Below are positions 1 through 10,022 of a DNA stretch of 64,000 bases, one piece after another. Under the pieces are notes generated by a model, which saw nothing but the letters and a program-made list of their open reading frames with translations, did not search any database and was not told the origin of the DNA. The first letter of the stretch is position 1. Each line of letters starts with the position of its first letter. The position numbers were made by a program, and so were the translations under genes. The stretch covers positions 11,107,622 through 11,171,621 of the forward strand of contig JAQNBH010000015.1 in assembly GCA_028752905.1 (NCBI GenBank), given 5' to 3'. Source of the stretch: Cladorhizidae sp. MBARI D1340-BT2 (taxonomy: Eukaryota; Porifera; Demospongiae; Poecilosclerida; Cladorhizidae).

Positions 1-1361
1 TTGTGGGTGAGAACAGGATATACTGCACCAAAGTCTTCCATATGAGGTAGTTATACTCCTCTAGCATCTAGTTTGATTTTGGTCTGGTGTAATTCTTGCT
101 CTTTCAAACTTGGTTCTTATATTCAGAAATACTTCCTTCTATATAATACTGCTCCTAGGTGAATATTTGAACACTAGACCAAGTGATGTCAGTATGCTCA
201 ACGTAAAGTTAATGTCTAGCACTTACGCAATTTTTAACAGGACAAGATTTAGACAGGCACAATGATAGTAACTAAGTGGCCTGGGAAACTTTTTCTATAA
301 AAAAGCAGCTATGAGCTTTATCAGAGTTAAGTCTTTAAAAAAACATTAAGGAAATGGATTATACTATCACAAAAACTTTTCCTGTAATAGCTTCACAGTC
401 AATAAGTTATATCAACTTTTCTGCAGGACTACAAAATGTGATGTTATTCCCAACTACTTATGCTTGATGCATAAGTTATTTCACCTGCTGAATACCAAAG
501 TAGTTCAAGAGAACTTCAGATTGCTGATGCCATAAACAATAGTGAAATCTTTTAAAAACACAGTTTAGTAGTTCTCTTTGTGTTGTTTTGGAAATATGTG
601 TAGCACGATATTTCAGGTGATCATTTATCTCCAACATCAATGCTAAAATCAAGAAGAGCTTTAAAATTCTCAAAAAACTCTAAAATCAAGAAGAGCTTTA
701 AAATTCTCAAAGAACTCTAAAATCAAGAAGATCAGTTGACACTATCTCCACATTTAGACTAAATGTTCTAGCCTTCATTGTAAAACTTTAATTAAGATTA
801 CCTTGATTAGGAGAATCAGAGGTTGAATCATCCCTATGCCCCCGAAGGGCAATACCTCGCCGACCACAAAATTCCTAGCATTTACAATACATTTCAGGAA
901 AATGTGATTACGATGTGCTTTCTGCCGACTTGCTTACAGTGGGCTATATATGCAAATTTCTACCTCTTTTTCTTCTGTCTTTGCCTGATAAGCAAAAGTG
1001 CATCACATAGAGTGATGGTAGTCAAAAAGTGGATGCTTTTGAAAGGGCGCATGAGCATCTTTCCAATTTTGGAAGTGTAATGGTAATGTTCCCTAGGACA
1101 TGGCTTTTGACCGGGGGAAAAGTACAGCTTTAAGTTTTAGAATCCATCATCTTGTACTGAATATGCTAGAAAGGGAAACTATTTCAGTCATTCATGATTA
1201 AGTATCTTTATTAAGAGCCTCCTTTAAACTACTTACTGTTGCATCGCCTCTATGGGTATTTGGAAATGCTTCTGAGATCCTGTTCTGGATTAGTATCATC
1301 CAAACTTTTGACTGACCAAATATCATTCAAAGTTGAACCTAACTGTTTCATCACATTTAAC
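1..1361. repeat. Outer duplicated segment (direct and inverted copies)
   Basis: Bases 1-1,117 recur in the same orientation at 62,884-64,000; I found one mismatch (near 886, a versus g). An inverted and more diverged copy (roughly 90% by eye) lies at about 60.2-61.1 kb. Inside is a short tandem repeat of about 37 bp (roughly 640-735). The frame reading VDAFERAHEHLSNFG near 1,030-1,075 is also open in the inverted copy and looks coding-like, but I do not recognise it and stops flank it. No intact gene is seen. Confidence 0.9.
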
Positions 1362-1812
1362 TTTTTTTTTAATTATTATTATTTTTTATATGTAAAAAAT
1401 ATTTTTATTTGGGATTATTAACAATACAGCGAATATAATTATAATATATACACTACACAATAAAGTCACTGTCCATAGATAAACCTAACATATATATATA
1501 TATACAAAAAAGAGACCTAACCAAAATTCAAGCCCGCCCGTCTATCACAGGGAAGCATGAAGGGAGGCGACGGTGCCACATGCCGTGCCAAAGGCAAATT
1601 GCTAGATGCTGGAATAGATGGCGTGTAGCATCAGCTGGAGGAATTCCAAGGCGCTGTCCCTGAAGCTGCCCAATTGCCCTGATGGTCTCCACACCTTCCT
1701 CACTCCAGCCCCCCAATGCCTCCATTGCCACAGGGATAAAGTTGACACCCACTGAGTGGCAGGCACCTGAGTGGGCAGCCAACTTCCTTTTACTGGCAAC
1801 TGTTAGGGCAAC
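1362..1812 (-). mobile_element. 5'-truncated LINE tail (RT-associated C-terminus)
   Basis: This stretch is absent from the inverted copy, where the flanks ...CACATTTAAC and (T)GGAGTGTGC are almost adjacent near 60,150, so it is an insertion. On the minus strand it encodes a C-terminal segment with GVNFIPVAMEALGGWSEEG and QRLGIPPADATRHLFQHLAI, ending near 1,528. I associate this tail with reverse-transcriptase proteins of LINEs common in sponges and cnidarians; that attribution is from memory. The minus-strand 3' end is AT-rich and microsatellite-like, as expected of a LINE tail. Confidence 0.65.
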
Positions 1813-2022
1813 TTGGAGTGTGCTAGTAATCAGCTGAGGACTCCATTATGTGCCAGCCGGCTAGCAGTACGTGATGCAGCTGCTAATTTTTTAATGTGCT
1901 TAACACTAAAACCATCAACTTTGATGAGGGGATCATCAAAGGCTGACAGTTACACAAAACTGCTACATTAGTGCATGATAAAGCTGAATTTGTCTCACAC
2001 CTATGTTTTATGTGCGACTATA
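1813..2022. repeat. Arm sequence between insertions
   Basis: Inverted homology to about 59,290-59,456 on the right. It contains the empty site (CAGCTGA near 1,838) for the LINE-B copy that interrupts the right arm at 59,457. No coding potential seen. Confidence 0.75.
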
Positions 2023-2118
2023 TGGGGAGGCTGCGCCATTTAAAAAAGTGAGTCAAACCAATATAGGTAAGGTGTTCTAAATGCTCTATTTGGAGCTAAA
2101 AGTGTAGGACCAGCCCTC
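2023..2118. mobile_element. MITE-like element, copy 1
   Basis: About 95-100 bp beginning GGGGAGGCTGCGCC and ending CAGCCCTCCCCC, so the ends are approximate inverted repeats. A near-identical copy lies at about 52,119-52,218 in unrelated flanks. The matching position of the right arm (near 59,240) lacks it. It has no coding capacity, so it is probably a non-autonomous DNA transposon; a clear target-site duplication was not resolved because the flanks are G/C-rich. Confidence 0.5.
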
Positions 2119-2320
2119 CCCCCACCCTCCTCCCCCCCCTGGATCAGACTTTGAGATTGGTCTGGAGGTAGAGAGTTCCAGAGTCCGGAAGCCTTTTAAG
2201 GTAGAAGTAAGAGGAGCAACTATGTGATAACTTGTTGCCTGACCAATGCAAAAGTGCTTCCTCCACCTCTGAATTGGCTGACTTTTCCACAATACCCCGC
2301 CATCCTCTATTTTATATTCC

Positions 2321-2411
2321 TGATGAAGGCTAGAACATCTAGTCAAAATGTTGAGAGAGTAAAATTCAAGTTGATTATTGAGAAGGTCATTGTAATAATC
2401 ATAACTGCTGC
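2321..2411 (+). other. Penelope-type terminus with degenerate hammerhead-like motif
   Basis: The segment reads CTGATGA, then a potential stem GGCTAGA...TCTAGTC, then AAAATG, followed by a stretch containing TTGATTATTGAGAAGGTCATT. A closely similar stretch lies on the minus strand at about 51,340-51,450 beside the Penelope-like element. Penelope-like elements are known to carry hammerhead ribozymes in their terminal repeats. The expected GAAA after stem II reads AAAA here, so activity is unlikely. Confidence 0.4.
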
Positions 2412-2499
2412 TCTGCTTAAAAAAAACACATCGAACTTTTATTATTACTTTTTCTATAAAATTCCTGAAAATACATTCGAAGTATACACAAATGGCATG

Positions 2500-3425
2500 T
2501 GCTGCTAGCATTAATTAAGGTAACCCAGTTACGAGTTATGACGACAAGAACAATGGTGCAATGTATTGTTTGAGTGAATGGGTTTCTAGAGCTTCTTGAG
2601 GTAACTTGTTCCACAAGGAGATAGCCAGGCACAAAAGAAAATTTGAATGCCTGTGTCTTAGAATATGGGTGACCCTGCCCATTCAGTTTGATAATTGAGG
2701 AAATTGCAGCTGGCCTTTCATGATTTTGAATGCCATAACATAGTTTCAGAAACATTCTGTGAAACTCAAGAGATGGGCCATTTTAGGTTCTGATAGTTGC
2801 AGGCCCATTGTTTTGTACACATTTTGAGAGCAAACTTTTGGACTTTTTCTAGTTTTGCAACATCTCCGATGAGGTATGAGTCCCAAGCAGGTGTAGCATA
2901 TTCCAGAGGTGGGTAAACTAGAACATTATATATCTCCAGCATGCAGGCAGCATCTACAAGATTATAGAAACTTCTATATATAGTTTCCTAGTTTTACTGT
3001 CTATATGTGCAGGCCATATAGTTCCGGAGAGAGCAGCACACCAAGGTATTTGAAAGAGTTAACTTGGTTCAGAGTTGTTACCATTTAGAACAAGTTTAGA
3101 AGGCTGTAACACTTTATTTTCCTTGATATCATCATGGTTTTATATTTAAAGGATTATTACAGCAGGCCCAGTAGTTGATAAGTTCAATGTCCATTTGTAG
3201 ATTCAAGAAGTCATTCTTTTAATAGGCAGTCAGCATAGAGATTTAAGGTGCTACCATCTGAGAGAATAATGTCATTACATCATCTATAGAGATTAAAAAG
3301 AGATGGACCCAATACCGAACCCTGTGGAACACCAGAGGGTATAAGGACATCTCATAAAGACACACCACCTATATACCACTGCATGTTGCTTTCTGTTACA
3401 TAAGAAACTCCTTATACAGGCTAGG
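2500..3425 (-). pseudogene. LINE-A (CR1-like) reverse transcriptase, 3' part, left-arm copy
   Basis: The minus strand encodes parts of a non-LTR reverse transcriptase: YADC in place of the YADD catalytic box (near 3,230), then thumb-like and C-terminal sequence ending with ...FKFSFVPGYLLVEQV near 2,620. Several frameshifts and stops make it a dead copy. The same YADC occurs in the inverted copy at 57,970-59,090, so the element was probably dead before the arms duplicated. It is split by the LTR element at 3,426-8,936 and resumes at 8,937. Confidence 0.75.
3421..3425. other. Target-site duplication of LTR element 1, left (CTAGG)
   Basis: CTAGG directly precedes the 5' LTR and is repeated at 8,937-8,941 directly after the 3' LTR. 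The inverted right-arm copy has a single CTAGG (as CCTAG at 58,181-58,185) with uninterrupted LINE sequence, so the empty site is visible within this window. Confidence 0.95.
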
Positions 3426-3608
3426 TAGACAATAACCACCCTTACATGTATAAACATTGCTACGTGCGGTCCTTTACCTCACACACGACTCCTTTACCTC
3501 GCGCATGCATACTAGCACACATTCATTCGCTATACACATTTCCTACTGATAACTTGTTGAACTCGTCCAGTTGCATCAGCTAGGTGAATAGCTTACTGAG
3601 CTTAACTA
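3426..3608 (+). repeat. 5' LTR of element 1
   Basis: 183 bp, TAG...CTA. It contains ATTCGCTATACACA at 3,525-3,538, the exact reverse complement of the 14 nt that follow the LTR. If the transcript starts there, U3 is about 99 bp and R plus U5 about 84 bp. Confidence 0.95.
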
Positions 3609-3622
3609 TGTGTATAGCGAAT
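3609..3622 (+). promoter_or_regulatory. Putative self-complementary primer binding site, element 1
   Basis: TGTGTATAGCGAAT begins at the first base after the LTR, where a primer binding site is expected. It does not open with the TGG usual for tRNA-primed elements. It is the exact reverse complement of LTR bases 3,525-3,538. This matches the self-priming arrangement known for Tf1 of fission yeast, in which the 5' end of the transcript folds back to prime. Inferred, not shown. Confidence 0.7.
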
Positions 3623-3713
3623 CTTCGATAGTGATTGGTAGTACCTAGCCCCGCCCGAAGAAGTTAGGAGGGGGACCGTTGTTCGATATTTCCAATTACC
3701 GCCCACCCGCCTA

Positions 3714-4679
3714 ATGGCTGTTGACTGCCCATACCCCGGCTGCGACTTCTCGACACCAGCAGAGTTGATCCCCGTGGTGACTGCGGCCGTGCTGAATGGA
3801 CACATGCTGATCCACAGCCAGGCGACCCGGACTAAGCCCACCCCGGTCAAGCGCCCAGAGATAACGGCCGGGGGCACCACTGAAGCCTGGCACTACTTTG
3901 CCACCAGATGGAGGGCATACTCCATGGCAGTAAGACTAACGGGCACTGATGTGGCCATCCAGCTGCTCGAGTGCCTCGAGCCGAAGCTAAGAAGGGACGT
4001 CACCCGCAATGCGGTGGGCCCTTTACCCATTGAAGATTTTTCGGAGACAGACCTCCTCGCTGCCATCAAGGCCCTTGCAGTGCGGGAGGAGAACCCGAAA
4101 GTGGCCAGGGTCGCCCTCTCCCGCATGGTGCAGGACCGGGGGGAACCCATTCGCTCGTTCGCTGTCCGCCTCCGAGGCCAATCTGAGGTGTGCAGGTTCA
4201 CACAAAAGTGCTCTGGCTGTGAAGTCGTCAACAGCCAAGGGGAGCAAAGAGTTGCCGATCAACTCTGCATCGGCCTGGCAGATGCAGATATTCAGGAAGA
4301 TCTCCTAAAAGACACAAACCAAAACATGACTGTCGAGGAGACAATCAGGTTTGTCGAGGTGAGGGCCGCAGGCAGGCGGTCCGCGGTCACCATCACCACA
4401 CCCACCTCGACAGACTCATTGGGTGACGACCATGACCAAGGGGATGCTATCAATAGCGCGTACCGACGCCAACAGAGACAGCCAAACCCAGTCACACCAA
4501 GGACAACACAGACCTGGACCCAACGCCGCTCACCCATCTCCCACACACACACCCAGAACCTGCCCCAACAGAACAGAGGGCAACCCAGCAACACCACCCG
4601 CCCCAAGATCAACCCGAAGGCAGTGTGTTGCTTCTGTGGCGGCAGTGTGTTGCTTCTGTGGCCACCAAGGCCACGGTGA
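3714..4679 (+). CDS. Gag of LTR element 1
   Basis: The gag-like protein starts at the ATG at 3,714, about 105 nt after the LTR. Its N-terminus has a C2H2-like finger: CPYPGC near residues 5-10 and HMLIH near residues 30-34. A capsid-like core follows (about residues 55-220), with EAWHYFATRWRAY, LECLEPKLRRDV and a block containing CSGC. Element 2 keeps the same core. The downstream zinc-knuckle region opens with CCFCG, but a 22-bp tandem duplication at about 4,621-4,664 shifts the frame and the protein ends with foreign sequence at 4,679. The parental element would have read through into pol in one frame. Expected role is packaging of element RNA in cytoplasmic particles. Confidence 0.85.
   Translation: MAVDCPYPGCDFSTPAELIPVVTAAVLNGHMLIHSQATRTKPTPVKRPEITAGGTTEAWHYFATRWRAYSMAVRLTGTDVAIQLLECLEPKLRRDVTRNAVGPLPIEDFSETDLLAAIKALAVREENPKVARVALSRMVQDRGEPIRSFAVRLRGQSEVCRFTQKCSGCEVVNSQGEQRVADQLCIGLADADIQEDLLKDTNQNMTVEETIRFVEVRAAGRRSAVTITTPTSTDSLGDDHDQGDAINSAYRRQQRQPNPVTPRTTQTWTQRRSPISHTHTQNLPQQNRGQPSNTTRPKINPKAVCCFCGGSVLLLWPPRPR
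4621..4664 (+). repeat. 22-bp tandem duplication in the gag zinc-knuckle region
   Basis: AGTGTGTTGCTTCTGTGGC occurs twice in immediate succession, 22 bp apart. Because 22 is not a multiple of 3, the duplication moves the reading frame from that of gag to that of the downstream pol frame. Both frames encode a CCFCG knuckle start at the duplication. Confidence 0.85.
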
Positions 4680-7250
4680 GAGGGAACGGACAGCGGTGCG
4701 AAGGCTCGAATGCCCCGCCTTTGGCTCCACTTGCTCCTCCTGTGGTAGACAACACCACTACGCACAGATGTGCTGGTCGAGACAGGCGGAGCAAGAGAGC
4801 GCGATCTCCGAGACAGTGGCAACCATGACCGAGGGATCGCTACCACACCAATCGTGGGACTCCAGCACCATGACCTGGACCCAACGCCGCTCCCCGCCCC
4901 AACCCAACATGGAGGTGAGAGTCTCGTCCCACCGAGAGGATTTCAGGGCCCACGGCCACACCCTCAGGGTAGAAAGGCACAATATCGCCACCACAGCCCT
5001 AGCTGACACGGGGTGCCAGAGCTGTCTGGCAGGCCCAGCCCTCATGAAGGAACTGCTCCTTACTGACCACGACCTGGTCCCGGCCACGCTCCTCATGAGC
5101 TCCGCCAGTGGCAACCCCCTCCCCATCAAGGGTGCCGCTCTCCTCAGAATATCCACCCACTCAGGCCGTGAAACGCGGCAGATGGTATACTTCAGCGACC
5201 TGGCCTCCAAACTATATCTCAGCCTGGCCAGCTGCATCGATCTGGGACTGATTCACACGGAGTTTCCCCTCTGCAAGCAGACGCCACCTTCGAGAGACGG
5301 CACGGATGCATGGGCGACCCCGAATCGGCCCCCACCCCCTGAAGTCGCGAACCTGCAGACCAGAACTATGGACAGCCCCTCGACACCTGTGGTGAGCAAA
5401 CCTTCCCATAACCAACCCAGACCCTGCTCATGCCCCACCCGTGCCCCGCCCCCTGTCAGACCCACCTCCCTGCCATTCCCTGGCACTGAGGCCAACCGTC
5501 ACAGGCTTGAACGTCACTTGCTGGACTTATACTCAGCAAGTGCGTTCAATGTCTGTGAGCATCAACCCCTTCCCATGATGTCAGGACCCCCCCTCTCCCT
5601 CAACATTGACCCCAACGCCATCCCCAAACCCTGCCACAACCCCATTGATATCCCAATTCATTGGCAGGACGAGGTGAAGGCCGGCCTTGACCGGGACGTC
5701 CGCCTCGGCGTGCTGGAGAAGGTCCCCCTGGGTACGCCCGTCACTTGGTGCCACCGTATGGTCATCTGCACCAAGAAGGACGGGTCACTCAGGAGGACCA
5801 TCAACCTTCAACCACTCAACCAGCACGCCACGCGCGAGACCCATCACTGCCCATCCCCATTCCATCAGGCAAGAGCCGTTCCAGGCAACACCAAAAAGAC
5901 CATCTTCGACGCCTGGAACGGCTACCACTCCGTGGCCCTCAAAGAAGCTGACCGCCATTACACCACCTTCATCACCCCCTGGGGAAGGTACCGCTACTGC
6001 TCGGCCCCCCAGGGGTACATCGCCTCAGGTGATGCCTACACGGCCAGGTACGATGCCCTCGTCGCCAACGTGATGTCGAAGACCAAATGCATCGACGACG
6101 CTCTTCTTTGGTCGGACGACATCACGGGAGCATTCCACCAGGCGACTGAGTGGCTCCACATCTGTGCCGTGAACGGCATCACCCTGAACCCGCGCAAATT
6201 CCGCTTTGCCCAGGACAGAGTGGAGTTTGCCGGGTTCGACATCACCCCCTCCGAAGTACGACCAGCTCCGAGGTTCCTCAACTCTATCACCGACTTCCCC
6301 ACCCCAGCAAGCATCACGGACATCCGCGCCTGGTTCGGCTTGGTGAACCAGGTCGCCTATGCATTTTCCCTCACCACCACCATGTTGCCATTCAGGGCCC
6401 TCCTGAAGCCCACCTCACCATTCCTCTGGACACCAGCCCTGGACCACGCGTTCCAGGCATCCAAGTCGGAGATTGTAGAGAAGATTCGCGACGGGGTGGC
6501 CATATTCGACCGAAACCGCCCAACCTGCCTGGCAACAGACTGGAGCAAAGACGGGATAGGGTACTGGCTATTCCAGAAGCACTGCCAGTGCCCATCCCGG
6601 GAGATCCTCTGTTGTCGGGAGGGTTGGCGTGTCACCCTTGTGGGTTCCAGGTTTACCCACCCTGCCGAGTCCCGCTACGCCCCTGTGGAGGGCGAGGCTC
6701 TGGCAGTGGCGGATGCCTTAGACAAAGCCCGGCACTTCGTCCTCGGGTGCAGCGATCTAGTGGTAGCTGTAGACCACAAGCCCCTCCTCAAACTGTTCGG
6801 GGATCGCTGCCTCGAGGACATACCTAACCCACGCCTCCGCAACATCAAGGAGAAGACCCTCCGGTACCGGTTCCGGATGGTGTACATTCCTGGCGTTAAG
6901 AACCTCACCAGCGATGCCCTCTCACGCCACCCATCCGGAACCCGGACGCCTCCCCAGCTCCACCTCCCCGATGATGTTGCGAACCCCAGCCCAGCCTGTC
7001 CGGGCAGCCCTGCCTCCACACTCTGCGCCATCACCAATACCACCTCTGCGCATATAGACGAGTCCGGCCTCTCCACCGCCGTCTGCAAGGCAATCTCTTC
7101 AATCCCCATCAGCTGGGAGCACCTCCAGACAGCCTCCGACGCTACCCTTCAGGACCTGATGTTTTATATCGAGCAAGGCACACCCGACAACAGGCAGATG
7201 CTCCCAGCCCCCATCAGGGACTACTTCTCAATCCTCCCACATCTCCATCG
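4665..7250 (+). CDS. Pol of LTR element 1: protease, reverse transcriptase, RNase H
   Basis: This long frame continues the zinc knuckles (CFCGHQGHG, then CSSCGRQHH) into an aspartic protease with the active-site triad D-T-G in LADTGCQSC (about 5,000). The reverse transcriptase follows, with LRRTINLQPLNQH, FDAWNGYHSV and the catalytic box CIDD (about 6,090), in place of YxDD. Then FAGF and RNase H with the acidic residues of TDWSKDGIGYWL (about 6,535) and EGEALAV...DHKPLL (6,690-6,790). The frame closes late, but real pol sequence leaves it near 7,240, where integrase continues in another frame. Element 2 also has CIDD, so it is a lineage trait rather than damage. Confidence 0.9.
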
Positions 7251-8356
7251 TAGACGGTGTGGTATGCTACGGGGAACGACTTATCATCCCCACATCCCTG
7301 AGACCAACTTGCCTATCCACCCTCCATGCAGCCCACCAGGGCACGAGCGGGATGACTGCCAGAGCCACCTCCTCCCTGTACTGGCCGGGCATGCCCGCAG
7401 ACATCGCTGCAACCAGGAACAGGTGCCCAGCATGCAACGGCAACGCCCCCTCTCAACCTGCCATGCCGTCAGTCACCCCAGAAGAGCCAGAGTACCCCTT
7501 CCAGCACATCTGTGCGGATTACTTCCACCACGAAGGATCCGCATACCTTGTGCTGGTAGACCGGTACTCTGGCTGGCCAATCACCAAACCGGCCACCAAC
7601 GGCGCAGCAGGCCTCGCCACCATACTGAGAGAGACATTCAGCACCTATGGCATCCCCACCACTCTAACCTCGGACGGCGGCCCAGAATTTGCCGCTCATA
7701 CCACCAGGGAGCTCCTCACCTCTTGGGGCATCCACCACCGCACCTCCTCTGCCTATAACCCACACTCCAATAACCGAGCAGAGACCGCGGTCAAATCCAT
7801 GAAGAGGCTCATTTCGGGGAACACAGGACCAGGAGGCACACTCACCACCAAATTCCACAAGGCCCTCCTGGTCTACCGCAACAGCCCGAACCCAGACACA
7901 AGGATGTCACCCGCCGAATGCGTATTTGGTCGCCCCATCCGTGATGCACTACCCGGCCTCCCCACGCGGCTGCGACAAACCCATGCATCAGAATCACAAC
8001 TCCACCAGAGGCAACAAGCCAGATCCCATCGCCAAACCCTCGGCAGAGCACGCTGGGACGAACACACCCCCGGCCTTTCCCCCCTTCGTTGCGGTGACAG
8101 AGTATTCATCCAAAATCAGACAGGCCGCCACCCAACGAAGTGGGACAAAACTGGATTGGTCGTGGAGGTGCTCCAGTACCACCAATATGCCGTGAGGATG
8201 GACGGATCGGGCCGCCTCACCACAAGGAACAGACGATTCCTACGTCGTCAGACGGAGACTCAACCAGCCCAGCCGACTCAGCCGTCCGCTGCCTGGCACT
8301 CCTCCCATTGCATACCCCCCTCCCATACCACCAACCTATATTCCACCCCCCATTGA
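7240..8356 (+). CDS. Integrase of LTR element 1
   Basis: The frame shifts by one relative to RNase H near 7,240. It encodes an HHCC zinc-binding domain (HAAHQG, CPACN), the DDE core (ICADYF, TSDGGPEF, then NNRAE) and a C-terminal GPY/F-like module (KWDKTGLVVEV...DGSGRLTTRN). Integrase joins element cDNA to host DNA in the nucleus. The frame ends at 8,356, but homology to the element 2 C-terminus (RRSKR followed by a basic tail) continues in other frames to about 8,735, so a further frameshift lies between about 8,270 and 8,400. Real decay or sequencing indels could explain the single-base shifts. Confidence 0.88.
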
Positions 8357-8735
8357 ATACCCCCCTCCCATACCACCACCATCTACTCCACCCCAGATGG
8401 CCCCCCCACCGCTCCCGCCCCCTCAACCGATACCCCAGACCAAACTGCCCCCTACTACACCGAGGACACCTGTACATCCACCATCAACATCAACAAAGCC
8501 AACCGGACGCAAGCCCGCCCTGCTGGCTACCCCGGCAGACGGACGATCATACGCCTCCGTCGCCGGCACCGGAACCCCGCCTCATCGCCCCACCCAGACC
8601 GCCCAGAAAACCCTGGCCTTGACGCCCGCCATCAACCCCCCCAAGAACCCCAACCCAGCGGCCGTGCTGAGACGCAGCAAGAGAGGAGCAAAACCAGTCG
8701 TACGCTACGGACAGAGAACTATCAGTCCCCCTTAA
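8357..8735 (+). pseudogene. Frameshifted C-terminal tail of pol, element 1
   Basis: A proline-rich, low-complexity tail ending VLRRSKRGAKPVVRYG just before the polypurine tract. Element 2 ends with the similar LRRSKRTHRKPDYY. It is out of frame with the integrase. Confidence 0.6.
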
Positions 8736-8753
8736 GACGGACTTGGGGGGAGA

Positions 8754-8936
8754 TAGACAATAACCACCCTTACATGTATAAACATTGCTACGTACGGCCC
8801 TTTACCTCACACACGACTCCTTTACCTCGCGCATGCATACTAGCACACATTCATTCGCTATACACATTTCCTACTGATAACTTGTTGAACTCGTCCAGTT
8901 GCATCAGCTAGGTGAATAGCTTACTGAGCTTAACTA
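8754..8936 (+). repeat. 3' LTR of element 1
   Basis: 183 bp, identical to the 5' LTR except for two substitutions near its position 40-46. Preceded by the polypurine tract and followed by CTAGG. Confidence 0.95.
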
Positions 8937-9065
8937 CTAGGGTGAGACTGTCTGAACCACAGTCTGTCAGCTTGTCCAGGAGTGACTGATGAGTCGAGTC
9001 AAATGCCTTTGTTAAGATGGTGCATAACTTCTGACCATATTCCAACACCTTAAGGGGGTGCTTTA
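8937..9065 (-). pseudogene. LINE-A continuation after LTR insertion
   Basis: Minus-strand RT sequence with TKAFDSTHQSLLDKL, matching KKAFDSTHQPLL at about 58,110-58,160 in the inverted copy. It is the upstream part of the LINE split by LTR element 1. Confidence 0.8.
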
Positions 9066-9840
9066 GGTCAAACCACAAAAAACATGCCACAAAGTAAAAA
9101 CCATCATAACTTTTAGGTTTCTAGGCCTACAAATATAATTTTTGTGTCAAAAGATAGCTCTTTCTATGTGCTTTCAAGTGATATGTATAATGATATATTT
9201 ACAGGTGTTTTTCTATCTAGATACCTGCAGCCATCAGGCCTCCTCAAAATTACCAGTCACAGCTTCCCATCTTGGATTTAGATAATTTGTTATCAAGGAT
9301 CAGATTTTTTTTTTTAATATTCCCACTGTTTGCTGGGTTCATATATATGCCACGCCCACTAAGCAACATAACTTTTTATTATTATGAATTCAAAAAAAAT
9401 TGATCGTTGAACACAAAGAGCAAAGAAAGAGCTTCAAAATGATATACAAGGTTTGGGCAAAAAAAATTGTTTTACCTAGTTATGCTGTGAATGGCGATTG
9501 GAAACCAGAATTTGACAAAAATCTGTTACAGCCGTCCAAAGGGGGACCGAGGGTATTTTTTACATTTTATTTTATTACTTGTGGTTACAACTTTAGAGCT
9601 CCGTAGATTCTGCAAACTTCGTGGTATGGACTTGATATATAGCTCGAAAGATGGTCTCTCTGTGTGCTCTCTTTTGATACTAAAATATGTTTCATAGGTA
9701 TAACTATAGGCAAGTTACTAGACCAAAAGTAGAGGGACCTCAAAAACCTGCATCCCCAAAACCTCACCCAGAATAACCTAAGTGCAAAAAAATTGAATTT
9801 GGTACTAGTACCTTTTTGATTAGGCGTTAAAATTTTAGTA
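9066..9840. other. AT-rich stretch without recognised feature
   Basis: No homology to the opposite arm and no convincing frame. Homopolymer A and T runs are common. I see nothing to annotate. Confidence 0.6.
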
Positions 9841-9923
9841 CGTGATCAAGCGCGCGCGCGGGTGGAAAATTGAAGGCGTTGATTTTCAACGCCCTCAATT
9901 TTGCACCCGCGCGCTTGACCACG
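9841..9923. repeat. Fold-back hairpin (about 40-bp stem, 3-nt loop)
   Basis: The left arm 9,841-9,882 (CGTGATCAAGCGCGCGCGCG...) pairs with the right arm 9,886-9,923 with three mismatches and a 4-nt length difference in the GC run. The apex is GTTGA-TTT-TCAAC. It may be a minimal MITE or a foldback element; no target duplication was resolved. Confidence 0.85.
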
Positions 9924-9942
9924 TCATAAATTGCCCACACTC

Positions 9943-10022
9943 ACCCACCTCCTCCATCACTGCATCACTTACTCCCTCCACACCTTTCCTTTTCCCAACA
10001 GCAATGTCACCTTCCAATCCTT
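9943..10022 (-). mobile_element. LINE-B scrap
   Basis: About 80 bp matching the minus-strand LINE-B C-terminal coding region at about 34,310-34,390 (CCACCTCCTCCATCACTGCA). It is only a fragment, at the edge of a minisatellite. Confidence 0.8.

Larger units (their letters stand above)
3426..8936 (+). mobile_element. LTR retrotransposon 1 (Ty3/Gypsy type)
   Basis: A 5,511-bp element with 183-bp LTRs that differ at two positions by eye, so insertion is recent. The LTRs begin TAG and end CTA instead of TG...CA. Order of domains is gag, protease, reverse transcriptase, RNase H, integrase, which defines the Ty3/Gypsy order. A G-rich polypurine tract (CTTGGGGGGAGA) abuts the 3' LTR. The 5-bp target duplication is CTAGG. 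The coding region carries a frame-breaking 22-bp tandem duplication and at least two further frameshifts, so this copy should not be autonomous. It sits inside LINE-A. Confidence 0.97.

Noticed and set aside
1602..1799. A second minus-strand protein at 1.6-1.8 kb
   Set aside because: It is an alternative frame of the LINE tail at 1,528-1,782.
3714..8735. An exogenous or endogenous retrovirus with envelope
   Set aside because: No envelope-like frame follows integrase; the polypurine tract and LTR come directly after the pol tail. It is a retrotransposon.
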